Positions 1-10,512 are shown, counted from the stretch's first letter. The stretch: DNA of 64,000 nt from Isoetes taiwanensis (GCA_021234155.1 JAJEKV010000014.1:9069563-9133562), one strand, 5' to 3'. The notes: generated by a model from the sequence alone, not told the origin. Translations and numbers: made by a program.

Positions 1-94
1 GGGAGAATTGATTTTTAAATACTCTCGAGGAAGCGGAGAGCTAAGCCATTTCGTTTCTCTCACATTCTTGGGCAAAGAACTTCTTCAAATGGAT

Positions 95-240
95 GGCGTA
101 TGCGATTCACCAAAGGTAGGTTTCTTTTGGTATATACGCTCATTCTTTGCCCGGATTGGTATAGAACATTATTGATGATAAGATTCGATGGATAAAAAAG
201 ATAATTTTGAGAGATGTATGTCTGGTCCCCCTATATTCTA
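95..240 (+). pseudogene. scrap of a second DUF7869-like C-terminus
   Basis: Reading one frame gives FFARIGIEH, stops, then MDKKDNFE. This parallels the C-terminal part of the DUF7869 pseudogene downstream (near 3754-3840), which reads CPTWLGYATEEP and then MDDKKDNFE. The seven-residue match DKKDNFE and the same spacing suggest that the tail of a second, upstream copy ends here, arranged head-to-tail with the one at 1630-3985. The scrap is short and contains stops. Chance similarity cannot be excluded. Confidence 0.35.
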
Positions 241-423
241 TCTCGGGTAGCATGGAAGCAGGGGCCAAATGGGTGCCAAATGGGCGGATATACCTCCCGA
301 ATATGTATCATTCCCGGGTGTACCGCCTTTAGAAAAGAGTGGCTATGTTTCATTTATGTATAGCACCTCAAGATTACTAGACCGTGGAGCCGTGTTTTAG
401 CAAAGCCTAAGAAAATCGCAAAA

Positions 424-935
424 GGGGAGGAAATTGGGCGGATGTTCAATTTCAACTCCTTAAAGTTACTAGAGCAGGGAGCAAATTGGGCGCTCGCCCA
501 ATTTCAGCAGCTAAGAAACATCAAACTTATATAGGGAGGAAATTGGGCGGCTGCCCAATTTCAACTCCTCAAAGTTACTATACCAGGGAGCAAATTGGGC
601 GCTCGCCCAATTTCAGCAGCTAAAACACTGCAACAGGGTGGAAATAGGGCGGGTGCCCAATTTCAACTCCTCAAAGTTACTATACCAGGGAGCAAATTGG
701 GCGCTCGCCCAATTTCACCTTCTAAAACTAAAACTTACTTGACCGCCTAAGAATGGGGGTGGAAATTGGGCTACCAATTTCAACTTCTCGAAGTTACTAG
801 ACCAGGGAGCAAATTGGGCGCTCGCCCAATTTGAGCAGCAACAGGGAGGAAATAGGGCGGGTGCCCAATTTCACCTTTCCAATTTACGTAACAACAGGGA
901 GAAAATTGGGCGCCCGCCCAATTTCACCATCTAAG
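424..935. repeat. array of AAATTGGGC palindromes
   Basis: The motif AAATTGGGCG-CT-CGCCCAATTT and variants with a 4-bp centre recur about every 60-90 bp. They are separated by related text such as TTTCAACTCCTCAAAGTTAC and ACCAGGGAGCAAATTGGG. Each copy can form a 9-10 bp hairpin. The array lies just upstream of the first coding remnant. Clustered short direct and inverted motifs of this kind are typical of subterminal regions of CACTA-like DNA transposons, but no CACTA tip was identified here. Confidence 0.8.
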
Positions 936-977
936 GAGCATGTGCTGTAACTTTGCTCTTGAACTGATTCATTTTTT

Positions 978-1280
978 TTGGTGCAGGAGGTGTACCTATT
1001 CAAAGATGGTCGGGCAGTTGGCAAAGGGACCATGGGAGCTAGGGAGAGATGCCACTTTAAAGACATCCCAGATGGACTTGTGAGTGTGGGTGTTCTAGCT
1101 GTCTTTGAGGGGCATCATGTTCTCTCTTGGCCTACTCCAGAAGCAAGTACCTTAGGTGAGGCATTGGGTTCCTTCATTCTCTGGAGGGAAAGTGATGTTC
1201 ATGACTCGATGTCGGACGGGCCGGGCGGCATCAAAAAGACAGCGAGGGGGAAGCAACAGAGACACCATGTCGCTAACTAG
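978..1280 (+). pseudogene. DUF8039-like domain fragment
   Basis: The 100-residue frame contains FKDGRAVGKGTM and then TLGEALGSFILW. This resembles the plant transposon-associated DUF8039 fold, whose members usually show 'A-G' near the start and 'lGeAvGsfv-WP' near the end. The preceding ttttttttggtgcag could be a 3' splice site, so the ATG at 978 may lie inside an exon. The rest of the frame (DSMSDGPGGIKKTARGKQQ) is unremarkable and ends at a stop. The family assignment rests on pattern memory alone. Confidence 0.45.
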
Positions 1281-1629
1281 GTACACACTACTGGAGACTG
1301 ACTGCGAAATTTATCACTCTTGTGCTGCCATCCCTGCAGCGAAGGGATTTATATCCTTCACCGGGTCCGCACGATGCGGTATGTGACCGTTCTTGGGTAT
1401 GAAGACCGTAGGGGGTGTTGCATTCATGAAGGCTTTCCCCCGACAGAGGTGAACTTCCTGTCCCAAGATGTTTGACAATACCTAAAAGCGGCATGCTTTT
1501 GAGGTGGAATAATGATCTAGTTAGGGTTTGTGGGGTGAAGGTGTCGGAAATTTTAAGTGCAGCCTTTGGAACAAAGATGATACTGACGACGCCGAGCCAG
1601 GCAGCTTCGGAGATTCGAAGCATCCGCAG

Positions 1630-2326
1630 ATGAGAAGCGTAAATACACCTTCCATTCTCGTCGGCCAAAGAAAGCATCAAAGCCTCCAAAGATAGATCGG
1701 CTAACAACCAATGAAGCCATCTTGAGGTATAGGAAGACCATGTGTTGCAAACAGAGATGTTGTGAGAAATTCAGTAGGGATCAAGCTATAAACATGCGAA
1801 AGGATTTCTTTGCCATGAAATCGAGTGACAGGACCACTTTTGTGTATGACATGTTAGGCAACAATATGAAGGGTAGAAGGGTTCATCGACTAGTCTTGCA
1901 AGGCATCGTTGTCCGTGGAGAGGGCTTGGTACCTTGGTCTTGGGATTTCAAAGTCGGGGTATCCGAAGTGGAAGGCGAATCCGGCCCGGTGCTCGAAAGG
2001 CCGAAAGCATGGCAATTCGTGCACTATGAAAGCACGCGGCGCCACCTTGGCCTCGAGGCTGTTTTTTCCATGTTCGTGAAGGAAAATTGTGAGTCTTTAC
2101 CTCACCGTGAAAGGTGAGGAATGATGATGGGATTCGAGAAAACGTGAGGAAGTTGCCTGCTATGTTTACGAAGACATGCATTCTCGAAGAGGTCAACGCT
2201 GAAGTGATGGCTCTCACAAGCAAGAAGGTATCTCCGACAGGATTTCATAGGACGTGGAGACGTAGCTTCAAGGACGCCGCCAAGATTGCTAAGAAGAATG
2301 CATTCTCCAAGTGTGACACTTTATGA
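1630..2326 (+). pseudogene. N-terminal part of a DUF7869-family protein, broken
   Basis: An open frame starts before the ATG at 1722 and reads DEKRKYTFHSRRPKKASK. It continues with CCKQRCCEKFSRDQAINMRK, a cysteine cluster followed by 'R-dfF....R..F.ydmLgnnmk'. DUF7869 proteins typically have such a 'CC..rC' motif and R-rich helix ahead of the catalytic-like domain. The frame stops at 2117. A second overlapping frame (2114-2326) carries VSPTGFHRTWRRSFKDA and AFSKCDTL, which fits the family's next segment (F..W...F, then FskCd). At least one frameshift separates the two parts. Confidence 0.55.
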
Positions 2327-2440
2327 GGTTATCCGCACGGCCGCTGAAGACCAAGGATGAGGCCGAGAGGAGAATATTGCATGATCGAGAAGGGCACATA
2401 GACTAGAGCAAGCAATCATGTCGCACTCCAAGATCGGGTC

Positions 2441-3481
2441 ATGGAGATCTGTTATCCCACGTGCATCCTCGAGACTTTGTATGTATCATTCACGCACAAA
2501 ATGGATCAGGCAAAGACTATGATTCCAAAGTTGTTCGATTCGCGGAAGTCCCTTTGGAGACTAGATAAGCTAAAGACTTCATTGACAGGTGCACTTACCC
2601 ACGGCCATGGGAGAGGGTGCTATAGAAATTTTGCTTTGGATCTGTGGTCAGACGACTCCAACTTCCATGTAGGTTCTTTGAATAGTATTTTGAAAAGGTT
2701 GGAGATGCCTAATGAGTTTGCAGGAGGCCATCTTGCACTGTCTGATCCATCAGTCCCAGATTGGGCCAGGGCCTTACGTGACACCACTGCGCTAGCGTCC
2801 AAGTTGTCGCTGTCTGGGAAGAGCATCTCCGTTGCCATCCCTCAACCTGAGGGACCCTCATTGAAGCGTCTCCCTCGCAAATTGCTGTTGCAACTAGACA
2901 ATGCATCCGGACAAAACAAAAATAGGTATGTATTCTCGTATCTTTCATACCTTGTATATCTGGGTGTTTTCGAGGAGATTGAGTTAGGGTTTATGATGCC
3001 TGGCCATACACATGACGATATAGATGCTATGTTTGGAAATTTTTCATCTACCTTGAAGAAAGCCGAAGTGCTAACCATGCCCGAGTTGTTGTATGAATTT
3101 CATACGTGCAATCTCAACACGCCAGTGCCATATGTTGTTCATAAGGTTCCAGATTGGAAAGGTTTCATAGAAGGGTATATCCCTGATGGGGAAGATAGAT
3201 TGACAGGTCACACTGAGCCTCTGACCTTTTTGTTTGCTATGAATGGTGACTGGCCTGTCATGTACCATAAGGCTCGTCCTACGTTCGTGGATTGGCTACC
3301 TGCGGGTGGAATAAGAATGTGGAAAGAAGGAGAGGATGGAAAACCCCTAATGCCATCTGGAAATCCGAAGATGCTAGCACCTAAGAGCTCGGTGAAAGAC
3401 ATTGGTCAGCTCCGAAACAGTATCCATAAGCATATCCTCCATTGGGTCGCATGCTCGACGAACAAGAAGGGCACACCGTAG
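2441..3481 (+). pseudogene. DUF7869 core domain, longest frame of the gene
   Basis: This is a 346-residue open frame. The first part has KMDQAKTMIPKL, the family's DGMDQAKT-P motif. The middle has LLLQLDNASGQNKNRYVF, and 60 residues later GFMMPGHTHDDIDAMFG. The spaced acidic and histidine motifs D-x3-QNKN and GHTH-x2-ID are the hallmarks of DUF7869. The family is widespread, often repeated, and suspected to be an RNase H-fold transposase, but its activity is unproven to my knowledge. The ATG at 2441 is arbitrary: upstream family segments lie in other frames, so the complete protein is not encoded. C-terminal family sequence continues past the stop. Confidence 0.7.
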
Positions 3482-3526
3482 ACGCCAAATATACAAAGAC
3501 AATTTACGGCGACAATTGAATATTGG

Positions 3527-3985
3527 ATGGGACTCTTGGAGCATCTGAGTAACATCACCAACGTGGAAGGTCCTTACGAGGACTTTTGGCCGCGCACTAG
3601 GCAAGATAGACTTGACGTACCTGATGTGGTGGCTGTGGTGGAGCCAATTGCAACCATCACTCCTGCTTATGTTGGTCCATTGAAGGATAAGCCCGTACCA
3701 GAATTCAATCCTTTCAAGGATTTGAAGAAGGGCATGTTTGTATTGGCGCTACACTCGATGATGTCTTGTGCCCAACATGGCTAGGGTATGCTACAGAAGA
3801 ACCCCAAATGGATGATAAGAAAGACAACTTCGAGACTATCCAGGTCACTTGGTGGGAGCCTGTCCCTGTTAGGAACCAGGTGTTCCCAGCCAACTATGTC
3901 AATTGTTGGAAGAAGAGATGGAGGCCCCACCACCGCTAGTGACCGCATTGAGATAGAGAGTATCGACTACGCTTGGAGTCCTTGA
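3527..3985 (+). pseudogene. C-terminal part of the DUF7869 protein, frameshifted
   Basis: The frame from 3527 gives FNPFKDLKKGMFVLAL and then derails. From 3754 a different frame continues LDDVLCPTWLGYATEEP and then VTWWEPVPVRNQVFPANYV. The order 'kkGmFVLal... pfwlG.... v.WWeP' is the usual end of DUF7869 proteins, so one indel near 3750 separates two halves of the same domain. The gene therefore spans about 1630-3985 with several breaks. Confidence 0.55.
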
Positions 3986-4487
3986 ATAAGAAGAAGCTAC
4001 CAAACACTGCCAAGATTCCTACACTTGTTGCGTATATATGCACTTTTGGGATGTATGTTAGTGTTATCGGCCGCCTCTTTTAATAAAAAGTCCACAATTC
4101 AAGGTATTGTCCATATTTAATGAAACTGTGCTTTTATGGTGGGAACCGGGGAAACAAAGCTAGAGAAGAAGCAGTGTGTCCTTCAAGGACAAGCGAGGGG
4201 TCAAACTACTCCAAAGCGGTCGCGATCCTTTTGCGTGCAATGCCCAAGGAAAAGAGGCAGGAGTGCATAGAAAAGGTTGTGCTTGGGTGCTTCCAATTAA
4301 GGCCATAGGACAAAGAACCGCCCCTTTACGCCATGAGTGCAGCTCTAGCGGAGTTGGGAGATTGGGACGACCGTCGGACGACGACGGGCGAAGAGGCCCG
4401 CGACTACATTGTGGTGAGTGTCATATCTTTGCCATAATAGATACAGAGCAAAGCAGAGAGCCAAGATAAGGTAATTTCCACAAAGAG
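3986..4487. other. junction between DUF7869 remnant and gypsy element
   Basis: Several short frames occur here, including KEKRQECIEKVVLGCF, which might be a decayed gag zinc knuckle. None could be assigned. No LTR or primer site was found, so the gypsy element downstream appears to lack its 5' LTR and most of gag. Confidence 0.4.
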
Positions 4488-4866
4488 GGAAGGCCAAGGC
4501 CAAGTCCTTCATAGTCTTGATAGACTCAGAAGTAGCCATAACTTTGCATCCCGTAATGGTTCGATGTTGAAGTTGAAGCCGCTAAAGTCAAAGCCAAGAC
4601 CCGTTGTTTTAGCAAGTGGTGCAAGAAGGCATCACGGGCAAGAGAATTAACTTCGACATCGACTTTGCCGTGCATTAATATCCGGATGGGGGCGTATAAT
4701 GGGCATTGGCAAGTATGACTTGATCATAGGAATGGAGTACCTTGGGCAGCAGGGCCATTATCGATCGTGGAAAGCGGAAGGTGACCTTCCCAACGCCCGA
4801 CGGCAAGATCATTGAGATAACAAAAAGGAAGTTGTTCCCATCATGCAAAGGTATGTCTTCTAAAAC
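4488..4866 (+). pseudogene. gypsy aspartic protease remnant
   Basis: A frame reads KSFIVLIDSEVAITLHP, matching the retropepsin active-site region (usual LIDSGAT; here SE replaces SG). About 180 bases further, KYDLIIGMEYLG followed by RGKRKVTFP matches the 'yDviLGmdWL ... r.vtFp' segment that closes gypsy proteases. A frameshift lies between GMEYL and the next segment. The protease would release the element's structural and enzymatic proteins from the polyprotein. It cannot be functional here. Confidence 0.65.
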
Positions 4867-4887
4867 TACTGTTCAAGTGCATCAAGA

Positions 4888-6003
4888 GTGAGCAAGTGGC
4901 ATACATCTTCAAGCTTGAGATTAGTGAGCCGAGAATCGGAAGGAAGCAAAGAAGACAAGGTGCTCAAAGAAGTTGCCGGGCAAGTAGCTAAGCTGATCAC
5001 GGAGTTCCATGATCTCTTTCCAGATGAGATCAAGCAGCTCCCTCCATATAGGGGAGTTGAGTGCGAGATTGCACTCGAACCAGGAACAAAGCCAACGAGC
5101 AAGGCTCCATATAGAATGACAACGCAGGAGTTGTCGGAGCTAAAGAAGCAGTTGCAGGAGCTGCTGGACCTAGGTTTCATTAGACCTAGTGTGTCGCCAT
5201 TTGGAGCGCCCATTCTCTTCGTTAAGAAGAAGGATGGCAGTTTAAGGATGTGCATAGACTATAGGCAGTTGAACAAGCACACCATTAAGAACAAGTATGC
5301 GCTTCCAAGATCAGACGACTTGATGGATCAGCTCCAAGGGGCAAAGATCTTCTCCAAAATCGACTTAAGGTCAGGTTATCATCAGATCAGGATAAAGGAA
5401 GAAGATATCCATAAGACCGCCTTCAGAACGCGGTATGGGCACTACGAGTTCACGGTAATGCCTTTCGGCTTATCGAATGCCCCCGCAACGTTCATGAGGC
5501 TCATGAACGACATCTTCAGGGAGTTTTTAGACACCTTTGTGATTGTTTTCTTTGATGACATTTTGGTGTATAGCAGATCCCTTGAAGAGCACGTACAACA
5601 CTTGAGAAGAGTGCTGGAGAAGTTGAAGAGGCACCAGTTGTACGCCAAGTTGTCGAAGTGCCACTTCGCAACAGAGAAGGTGGAGTATCTAGGTCATGTG
5701 ATCTCAGTGAGAAGGCATCTCGACGGATCCCCGCAAAGATTGAAGCCGTCATTCGGTGGGCCGCCAAGAATGTGCATGAAGTCAAGTTTCCTCGGCCTAG
5801 CAGTGGTACTACAGGAAGTTCAGAAAGAACTTTGCCAAGATAGCAGCCCCGCTAACGGACTTGACGCTGGCGGAGAAAGTGAAAGATTGGGGCGAAGCAT
5901 TGGCACAAGAAAGCCCAAGCTGGGGTTTGAATTGTTGAAGGAAGCTTTAACAACAGCCCCGCCTTTAACCTACTTGGGACCCGGGAGAAAGATAAGCTTG
6001 TAG
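4888..6003 (+). pseudogene. gypsy reverse transcriptase
   Basis: Residues from about 40 onward form a full gypsy RT: the linker [18 protein letters not shown], then [20 protein letters not shown], the DYRQLN motif, [13 protein letters not shown] (motif A, catalytic Asp), [12 protein letters not shown], and [10 protein letters not shown] (motif C, FxDD form), then the LGHVIS connection. The enzyme copies the element RNA into DNA inside virus-like particles. After about residue 272 the frame runs off. The connection and early RNase H segment appear in other frames (for example IEAVIRWAA near 5740), which shows small indels. The first 30 residues are probably shared with the linker after protease. 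Confidence 0.9.
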
Positions 6004-6126
6004 CAACAGATGCGAGTAAGATAGCTACAGGTGCAGTGCTTATGCAAGAAGAGCGCGTGGTAGCGTATGATTCCAGGAAGATGAACGACGCCGAAACGCG
6101 CTACCCCACGCACGAGGCACTACCTT
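5988..6126 (+). pseudogene. gypsy RNase H, first half
   Basis: The frame beginning at 5988 gives [17 protein letters not shown] and then VVAYDSRKMNDAETRYPTHE. These are the RNase H motifs tDAS...GaVL.Q and the catalytic Glu segment ('aE.rYpt.ekE'). The RT frame ends in a stop at 6003, so a frameshift separates the RT from this half. Another frameshift near 6127 separates this half from the rest. Confidence 0.75.
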
Positions 6127-7080
6127 TTGGGAAGGAAGTTCCAGTTGGATACAGACCACCAGAGCCTCCAATATGTATTCACGCAACCACACCTCAACTT
6201 GAGGCAGAGAAGGTGGATGGAGTTCCTTGAAGAGTACGACTTTGATATAGTCTACAAGCCAGGGAAGCTCAATGTGGTAGCGGACGCGCTTTCAAGGCAT
6301 CCCCTGACAACTAGAGTACATTGCAATGCAATTTCGACGCTCTCCAGCGACTTTGGTAAGAGGATTGAAGAGTCCTTGCCAACGGATGTGGATTTCAGGG
6401 AAGTATGGACAAGCCTTTCTAAGGAGGCTAGAACAGATAAAGAGCGGGAGGCCTTCAAGCATTATAAGAAGGAAGGCAACCTGTTATACCATAAGAACAA
6501 GTTGTGCGTACCCGAATCATCAGGTGTAAGGAAGTTGATCCTCCATGACACGCACAACAGCCCAATAGCTGGCCATGCGGGATTCATGAAAACATATTTC
6601 AAGGTGCGCAGCAGCTATTATTGGCCAGGAATGAAGAAGCAAATAGCTCGCTACATCAAGGAATGTCAGCTATGCCAGCAGACAAAGGCGGAGCAGCTTC
6701 GAATTCCAGGAGCATTAGAGCCATTAGCGGTGCCAAACGCTAAGTGGGAGGTAATCAGCATGGATTTCATCACAGGACTCCCAAGAACAGCAAGAGGGAA
6801 GGATGCCTTGATGGTAGTGGTCGACAAGTTGTCTAAGATGGCACATTTTGTGCCTTGCAGGACCACAGATACAGCTATGGATACAGCAAAGCTCTTCACC
6901 AAAGAGATCTTCAGGCTTCATGGCATGCCAAGGGAGATCATCTCCGATAGGGATCCGAAGTTCATGAGCGCCTTTTGGCAAGACCTCTTCGCGACAATTC
7001 AGACGAAGCTATCCATGAGCACGGCATACCATCCTCAGACGGATGGGCCGCATCGGGAGCGGACCAACAGAGGATTTTAG
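6127..7080 (+). pseudogene. RNase H end and integrase (zinc finger plus core)
   Basis: The frame opens with DTDHQSLQYVFTQPHLNLR and the ADALSRHPL motif that ends RNase H. The integrase follows. H-x3-H (HDTHNSPIAGHAGF) with CQLCQQTK forms the HHCC zinc-binding domain. VISMDFITGLP gives the first catalytic Asp, and IISDRDPKFMSAFWQ the second. STAYHPQTDG leads to the third-acid region. The frame is lost at that point and stops at 7080, in the stretch where the catalytic Glu is expected. Integrase inserts the DNA copy into the host genome. Confidence 0.9.
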
Positions 7081-7081
7081 A

Positions 7082-7324
7082 GGACATGCTATGAAACTAT
7101 GTCGGAATAAGCAAAGTATGTGGGAAGAATTTATTCACTTGGTGGAGTTTGCATACAATAGCACCAAGCAGGAATCATCCCAAATGTCGCCGTTTATGAT
7201 CAATTACGGCTATCAGTGCCTAACTCCAGATACTTGGCACAACCCCGTGTCAAAAGTGGAAGTTTCGCAGCAGATGTTGGCCGATATGCAGCTTTGTGGA
7301 AGAAGTTCGAGGTTATCACGCTAG
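7082..7324 (+). pseudogene. integrase core, C-terminal part
   Basis: A shifted frame carries MWEEFIHLVEFAYNSTKQES and MSPFMINYGYQCLTP, the standard end of the gypsy integrase core (w...l...efaYN...h.st...Pf...yG..p.tp). The upstream piece with the third acidic residue is distorted by indels at about 7050-7100. The frame overlaps the next one. Confidence 0.7.
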
Positions 7325-7860
7325 CAGCAAGAAGTCGTCGGAAGAGCATCGCCGACAAACATCGAACAGCAAGAAGAGAGTTCAAAGTTGGAGATGATGT
7401 TTGGCTCGGGATCAAGGTGAAGCGGTGGCTCGGGATCGGCAATTGCAAGAAGCTTGCTCCAAGGTGGGCTGGACCTTTCAGAATAGTTAAGAGAGTAGGT
7501 AATCAATCCTACAAGCTAGATTTGCCAGCACACCTAAAGATTCATAAGGTCTTCCACGTGAGTTTGTTGAAGAAGCATACTCCAAATCCAGACGAAGTCT
7601 TGGATTCGCCAACGTTGTTGGAAATGACGGAGGAGCAGCTGGAGATAGTTCCAGAATTGATTCTTGATAAAGCTTTCAAGAAAACGAGGAGATCATAATT
7701 CCTCCAGTATTTGGTCAAGTGGAAACACTTACCAGTGGAAGACGCGACGTGGGTATTTAAGAAAGATTTAGTAAAGCAGTATCCACAGTTTATGGAGCAA
7801 TGGGACGGCAAGGTCATCTCCGAAGAAATCGGCTCAGGCATGTCGATTTGTGTAGGTTAA
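7216..7860 (+). pseudogene. integrase C-terminus with chromodomain
   Basis: The 160-residue open part contains FKVGDDVWLGIK, KLAPRWAGPFRIVKRVG and KIHKVFHVSLLKKH, the GPY/F-type DNA-binding end of chromovirus integrases. It stops at 7696. The same frame resumes at once with FLQYLVKWKHLPVEDATWV and runs to the true stop at 7858. That segment is a chromodomain (YLVKWk.l...daTWe), which targets integration to marked chromatin in chromoviruses. The minus-strand relative at 39558 has Gln where this copy has TAA, so a single C-to-T change probably created the stop. Confidence 0.85.
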
Positions 7861-8714
7861 TTCTTGTGTAGTAAGATTAATCTACGCATGCAACCTATGC
7901 TTAGTATGGGTCGCATGCGTTGTTACCGATGATGGGACCACTACGGTGATCTCTAGGGCATGGTGTAATGTCAATGTAGGCATGACCGCGTTTCCGCTTG
8001 GGCGAGTGGAAGGTAGCTTAGAAAGTCTACTTCTGTTCCACGGAAGTAGACGACCTCGAGAGAAAGGAGGTCATGAAGGAATGCATTGATAGGGAAAGCA
8101 CCTTTAGCCCCATATATGCTTTGATAGGAGGAATCTATCCTTCACGCCCCCACGCGAGAAGGATATCCTCCACGCTGGGCAACTAGAGGTGTAGGCATGA
8201 GCGGCATATAGGCATATAGGCGTTGTCTCCGCGGCCATAATGGAAGATTCACCCTCTTCCTACGCCGGGAGATTAGCCATGCATCCATGTAGATAGGTGG
8301 GGTGGTCACCATATAACCAAAATTTTAATTAATAACTAAATGGTACTAACGTAGTGTCGACCTGCAGGCCAGTAGAGCGCTCCGGAGGGCAAGGAGGTCG
8401 GGCTACGAAGACTTGCAACACAAATTTTGTTGGAATGTGTTGCAAGGAATGAAGAGTACCTCGGACGTTAATTATAAATTTTGATAAACTTAATTGTAAT
8501 GTTAAGTGAATTTTGAAGTAATCTGTTTAGTAATGTTGCGAATTGATAAGTTATTTCATAATATAATGATGTGATAATGTCATAAAAATATTACCTTAAG
8601 GTAATTTTAATAAATGTGTAGGAATTATAGTAGTAATCGTATGTATCAGGTTGATTGCAGGGTACGATGATCCCAAGGTGGGGAGACCCACGATGCTGCG
8701 GACAACATCATTTC
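7861..8714 (+). other. 3' untranslated region of the chromovirus
   Basis: No coding frame is visible between the chromodomain stop and the polypurine tract. The stretch near 8215-8280 (cctacgccgggagattag and neighbours) recurs inverted at 38890-39060 and 39130-39320, next to the minus-strand relatives. That identifies it as element sequence, not host DNA. An AT-rich part with ccttaaggtaattttaat (8590-8615) also recurs near 38530 and 40025. Confidence 0.7.
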
Positions 8715-8727
8715 AAGGTGGGGAGAA
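8715..8727 (+). promoter_or_regulatory. polypurine tract (plus-strand primer)
   Basis: AAGGTGGGGAGAA directly precedes the TG of the LTR. Nearly the same tract precedes the LTRs at 23801 (aagatggggagaa) and, inverted, at 38424. This is where second-strand DNA synthesis would be primed. Confidence 0.85.
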
Positions 8728-10387
8728 TGTGACGTTCCAGCACAGTATACGCCCCAGGACGTATACCGTACTGCCTCGTCACGCGTACACGCCACTCCAG
8801 CTGACGTGTACGCTAGCGTGTAGCCAGGTGAGTAGCCCTAGGGGGCAACTTGCCAGAAATATGTGCAACTATTAATGTGCACATTTTCCAATGTACACAT
8901 TAATGGGGCACACATTTACAAGTGGACACTTCATGCCAAGTGGGCCACACCCATAGGTGCAATTAATGTGCACATTTTCCAATGTACACATTAATGTGGG
9001 CACACATTTCCATGTGTGCACATTTGGCCACCTAGCCCTTAAAGGCAAGTGGGCCCATTTCCAATTATCCCACATGCCAAAAGGGGATAATTGGAAACCC
9101 TAGCCAACCCCCTTGTCTATATAGGGTAGGAAACCCTAACTAGCCCAATTTTCGATTTTAGGGCTTTAGAACTCTGTTTTGGTGCCTCAACGGCCAAAAC
9201 CGCATCCCGCACTCGCCTAGGAGAATTGCATCCTTAGTTCCTCTAGATTCGAAGGTTTCAGCCGGGATGGTCGAGCTCAGTCGGGAGGAGCCCCTCAAGG
9301 ATCGGTATTTGTGAATTAGATAGTCTAAACCTTATTTTAGTCCTAGAATCAGTAGGTTTAGCCTATTAGATTACCCATAGCAGCCCTCTAGATCTCTAGA
9401 TAGCAGATCCTAACTAAAGAACCTAACTCTATGTTGTAGATTAGATCTAGTTCTTTAGTTCTCTGTGAAGTATATGGATGATGCATCTCTATGAACTCCT
9501 TGTATTGGGAAGGGGAGTAGAGACCTAAAAGCTTTGTAGTTGATGCTCCTAGAGTAGCCTCTCTAGCACATTGTAGATCTCGCCAGGCGCAAGAGCCACA
9601 CCAGGGATGTGGGTGAAGGGGGGACTGGCCGAGAAGGAGGTTCATGTCCCGACTCATGAGCGGTTCCTCCGTGTGTAAGGCCCCACCGGGAACCATTGTG
9701 GCTAGGTCCAATGGCTTGCCATCAGCGTCGCGGGCAAGGCATGGGCTCGACACCCGTGGGGTGGTGTTCACCTTCCGGTGGGTTCGAGTTGAAACAGGCG
9801 GGTGGCCCTCTAGCCACCTTGAGTCGGCATGTAGATCTCTCGAGGGAGTGATCCCTACCGCCCCAACGGAACGGGAAGATGAGCCCGTGAGTAGCCCTCT
9901 TGGCTATGCATCCCCTGGCTACGATCGGGTCCCGACACTTTTTCGCACCACTCGCAAAGTGTGCATGGGAGGGGCGGATGGAGTGGACAACCCTAAGCCA
10001 TGTTCATATGCCACCCAAATCCATTGCCATGAATTCCCAATGCGCAATGAACTCGAGACCCAAGCCGTCACCATCCCTTGAGTCCGAGCCTTGGGTAGGA
10101 TTCCCTATGTGATGTGCTGATCTTTGTCTATGCAGATATGTGGAGGACTATCCTTCGTGATGGTCATATGATGTTGATGTATGTGCTACTGACATGTATG
10201 TTTACGCTTCCGCAGCTAGGTAGGCCCTGAGGGAGACGGGGTGCAATGACCCTTCCACTCTTCCCACTGGAACCCGTCACGGTTGCAGTGTCATGTGGAG
10301 GGCCCTGTATTAGCATGGAGCTGGTATGGGGGATGAACTCCTGTTTGTATACGGTGAGTGCACCGTATACGAGTAGGGGACGTCACA
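8728..10387 (+). mobile_element. 3' LTR of the chromovirus (about 1660 bp)
   Basis: It begins TGTGACGT and ends ACGTCACA, an 8-bp perfect terminal inverted repeat with the standard TG/CA ends. Inside are two copies of a unit around attaatgtgcacatt (8868-8918 and 8958-9010), each of which can fold on itself. A likely TATA box (ctatataggg) lies near 9117, and a hairpin GTATACGGT/ACCGTATAC sits at 10347-10370 close to the 3' end. The segment around 9960-10000 (gcaaagtgtgcatggga) recurs in the other LTRs of the window. What follows (10388 onward) is not a primer site, as expected for a 3' LTR. Confidence 0.85.
8729..8782 (+). promoter_or_regulatory. nested inverted repeat at the LTR 5' end
   Basis: GTGACG (8729-8734) pairs with CGTCAC (8777-8782). 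Inside, GTATACG (8745-8751) pairs with CGTATAC (8760-8766). TGACG is the core of plant as-1/TGA-bZIP binding sites, so these arms could also bind transcription factors. That role is inferred only. Confidence 0.7.
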
Positions 10388-10512
10388 CCTAACTTCCCTG
10401 CTGATTTATCTGTTGACTTGCTGCCATCTTGCATGTTGATCTGGATGTTGACTTCCTTGCTGACTTGGCCGATGACTTGTCCGTTGAATGATCTGTTGAC
10501 GTACCTGCCACT
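10388..10512 (+). repeat. short degenerate tandem repeat
   Basis: Variants of 'tgctgacttg' and 'gatctgttgac' repeat roughly every 15-25 bases directly after the LTR. No gene is seen. Confidence 0.5.

Larger units (their letters stand above)
4488..10387 (+). mobile_element. 5'-truncated Ty3/gypsy chromovirus with 3' LTR
   Basis: Protease, reverse transcriptase, RNase H, integrase and chromodomain appear in the gypsy order. They are followed by a long untranslated region, a polypurine tract and a 1.66-kb LTR. Frameshifts and stops interrupt nearly every domain, so this copy is dead. The 5' LTR, primer site and gag are not recognisable upstream. The integrase C-terminus is close to that of the minus-strand copy at 39430-39970, which marks both as one family. 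Confidence 0.9.

Noticed and set aside
424-935. CRISPR-like array
   Set aside because: Repeats are palindromic and regularly spaced, but the spacers are themselves similar to one another and the context is a plant transposon.
9388-9771. 127-residue minus-strand frame in the LTR
   Set aside because: It lies in the LTR of a gypsy element, opposite to its transcription, with no recognisable domain and no counterpart frame in the related LTRs.
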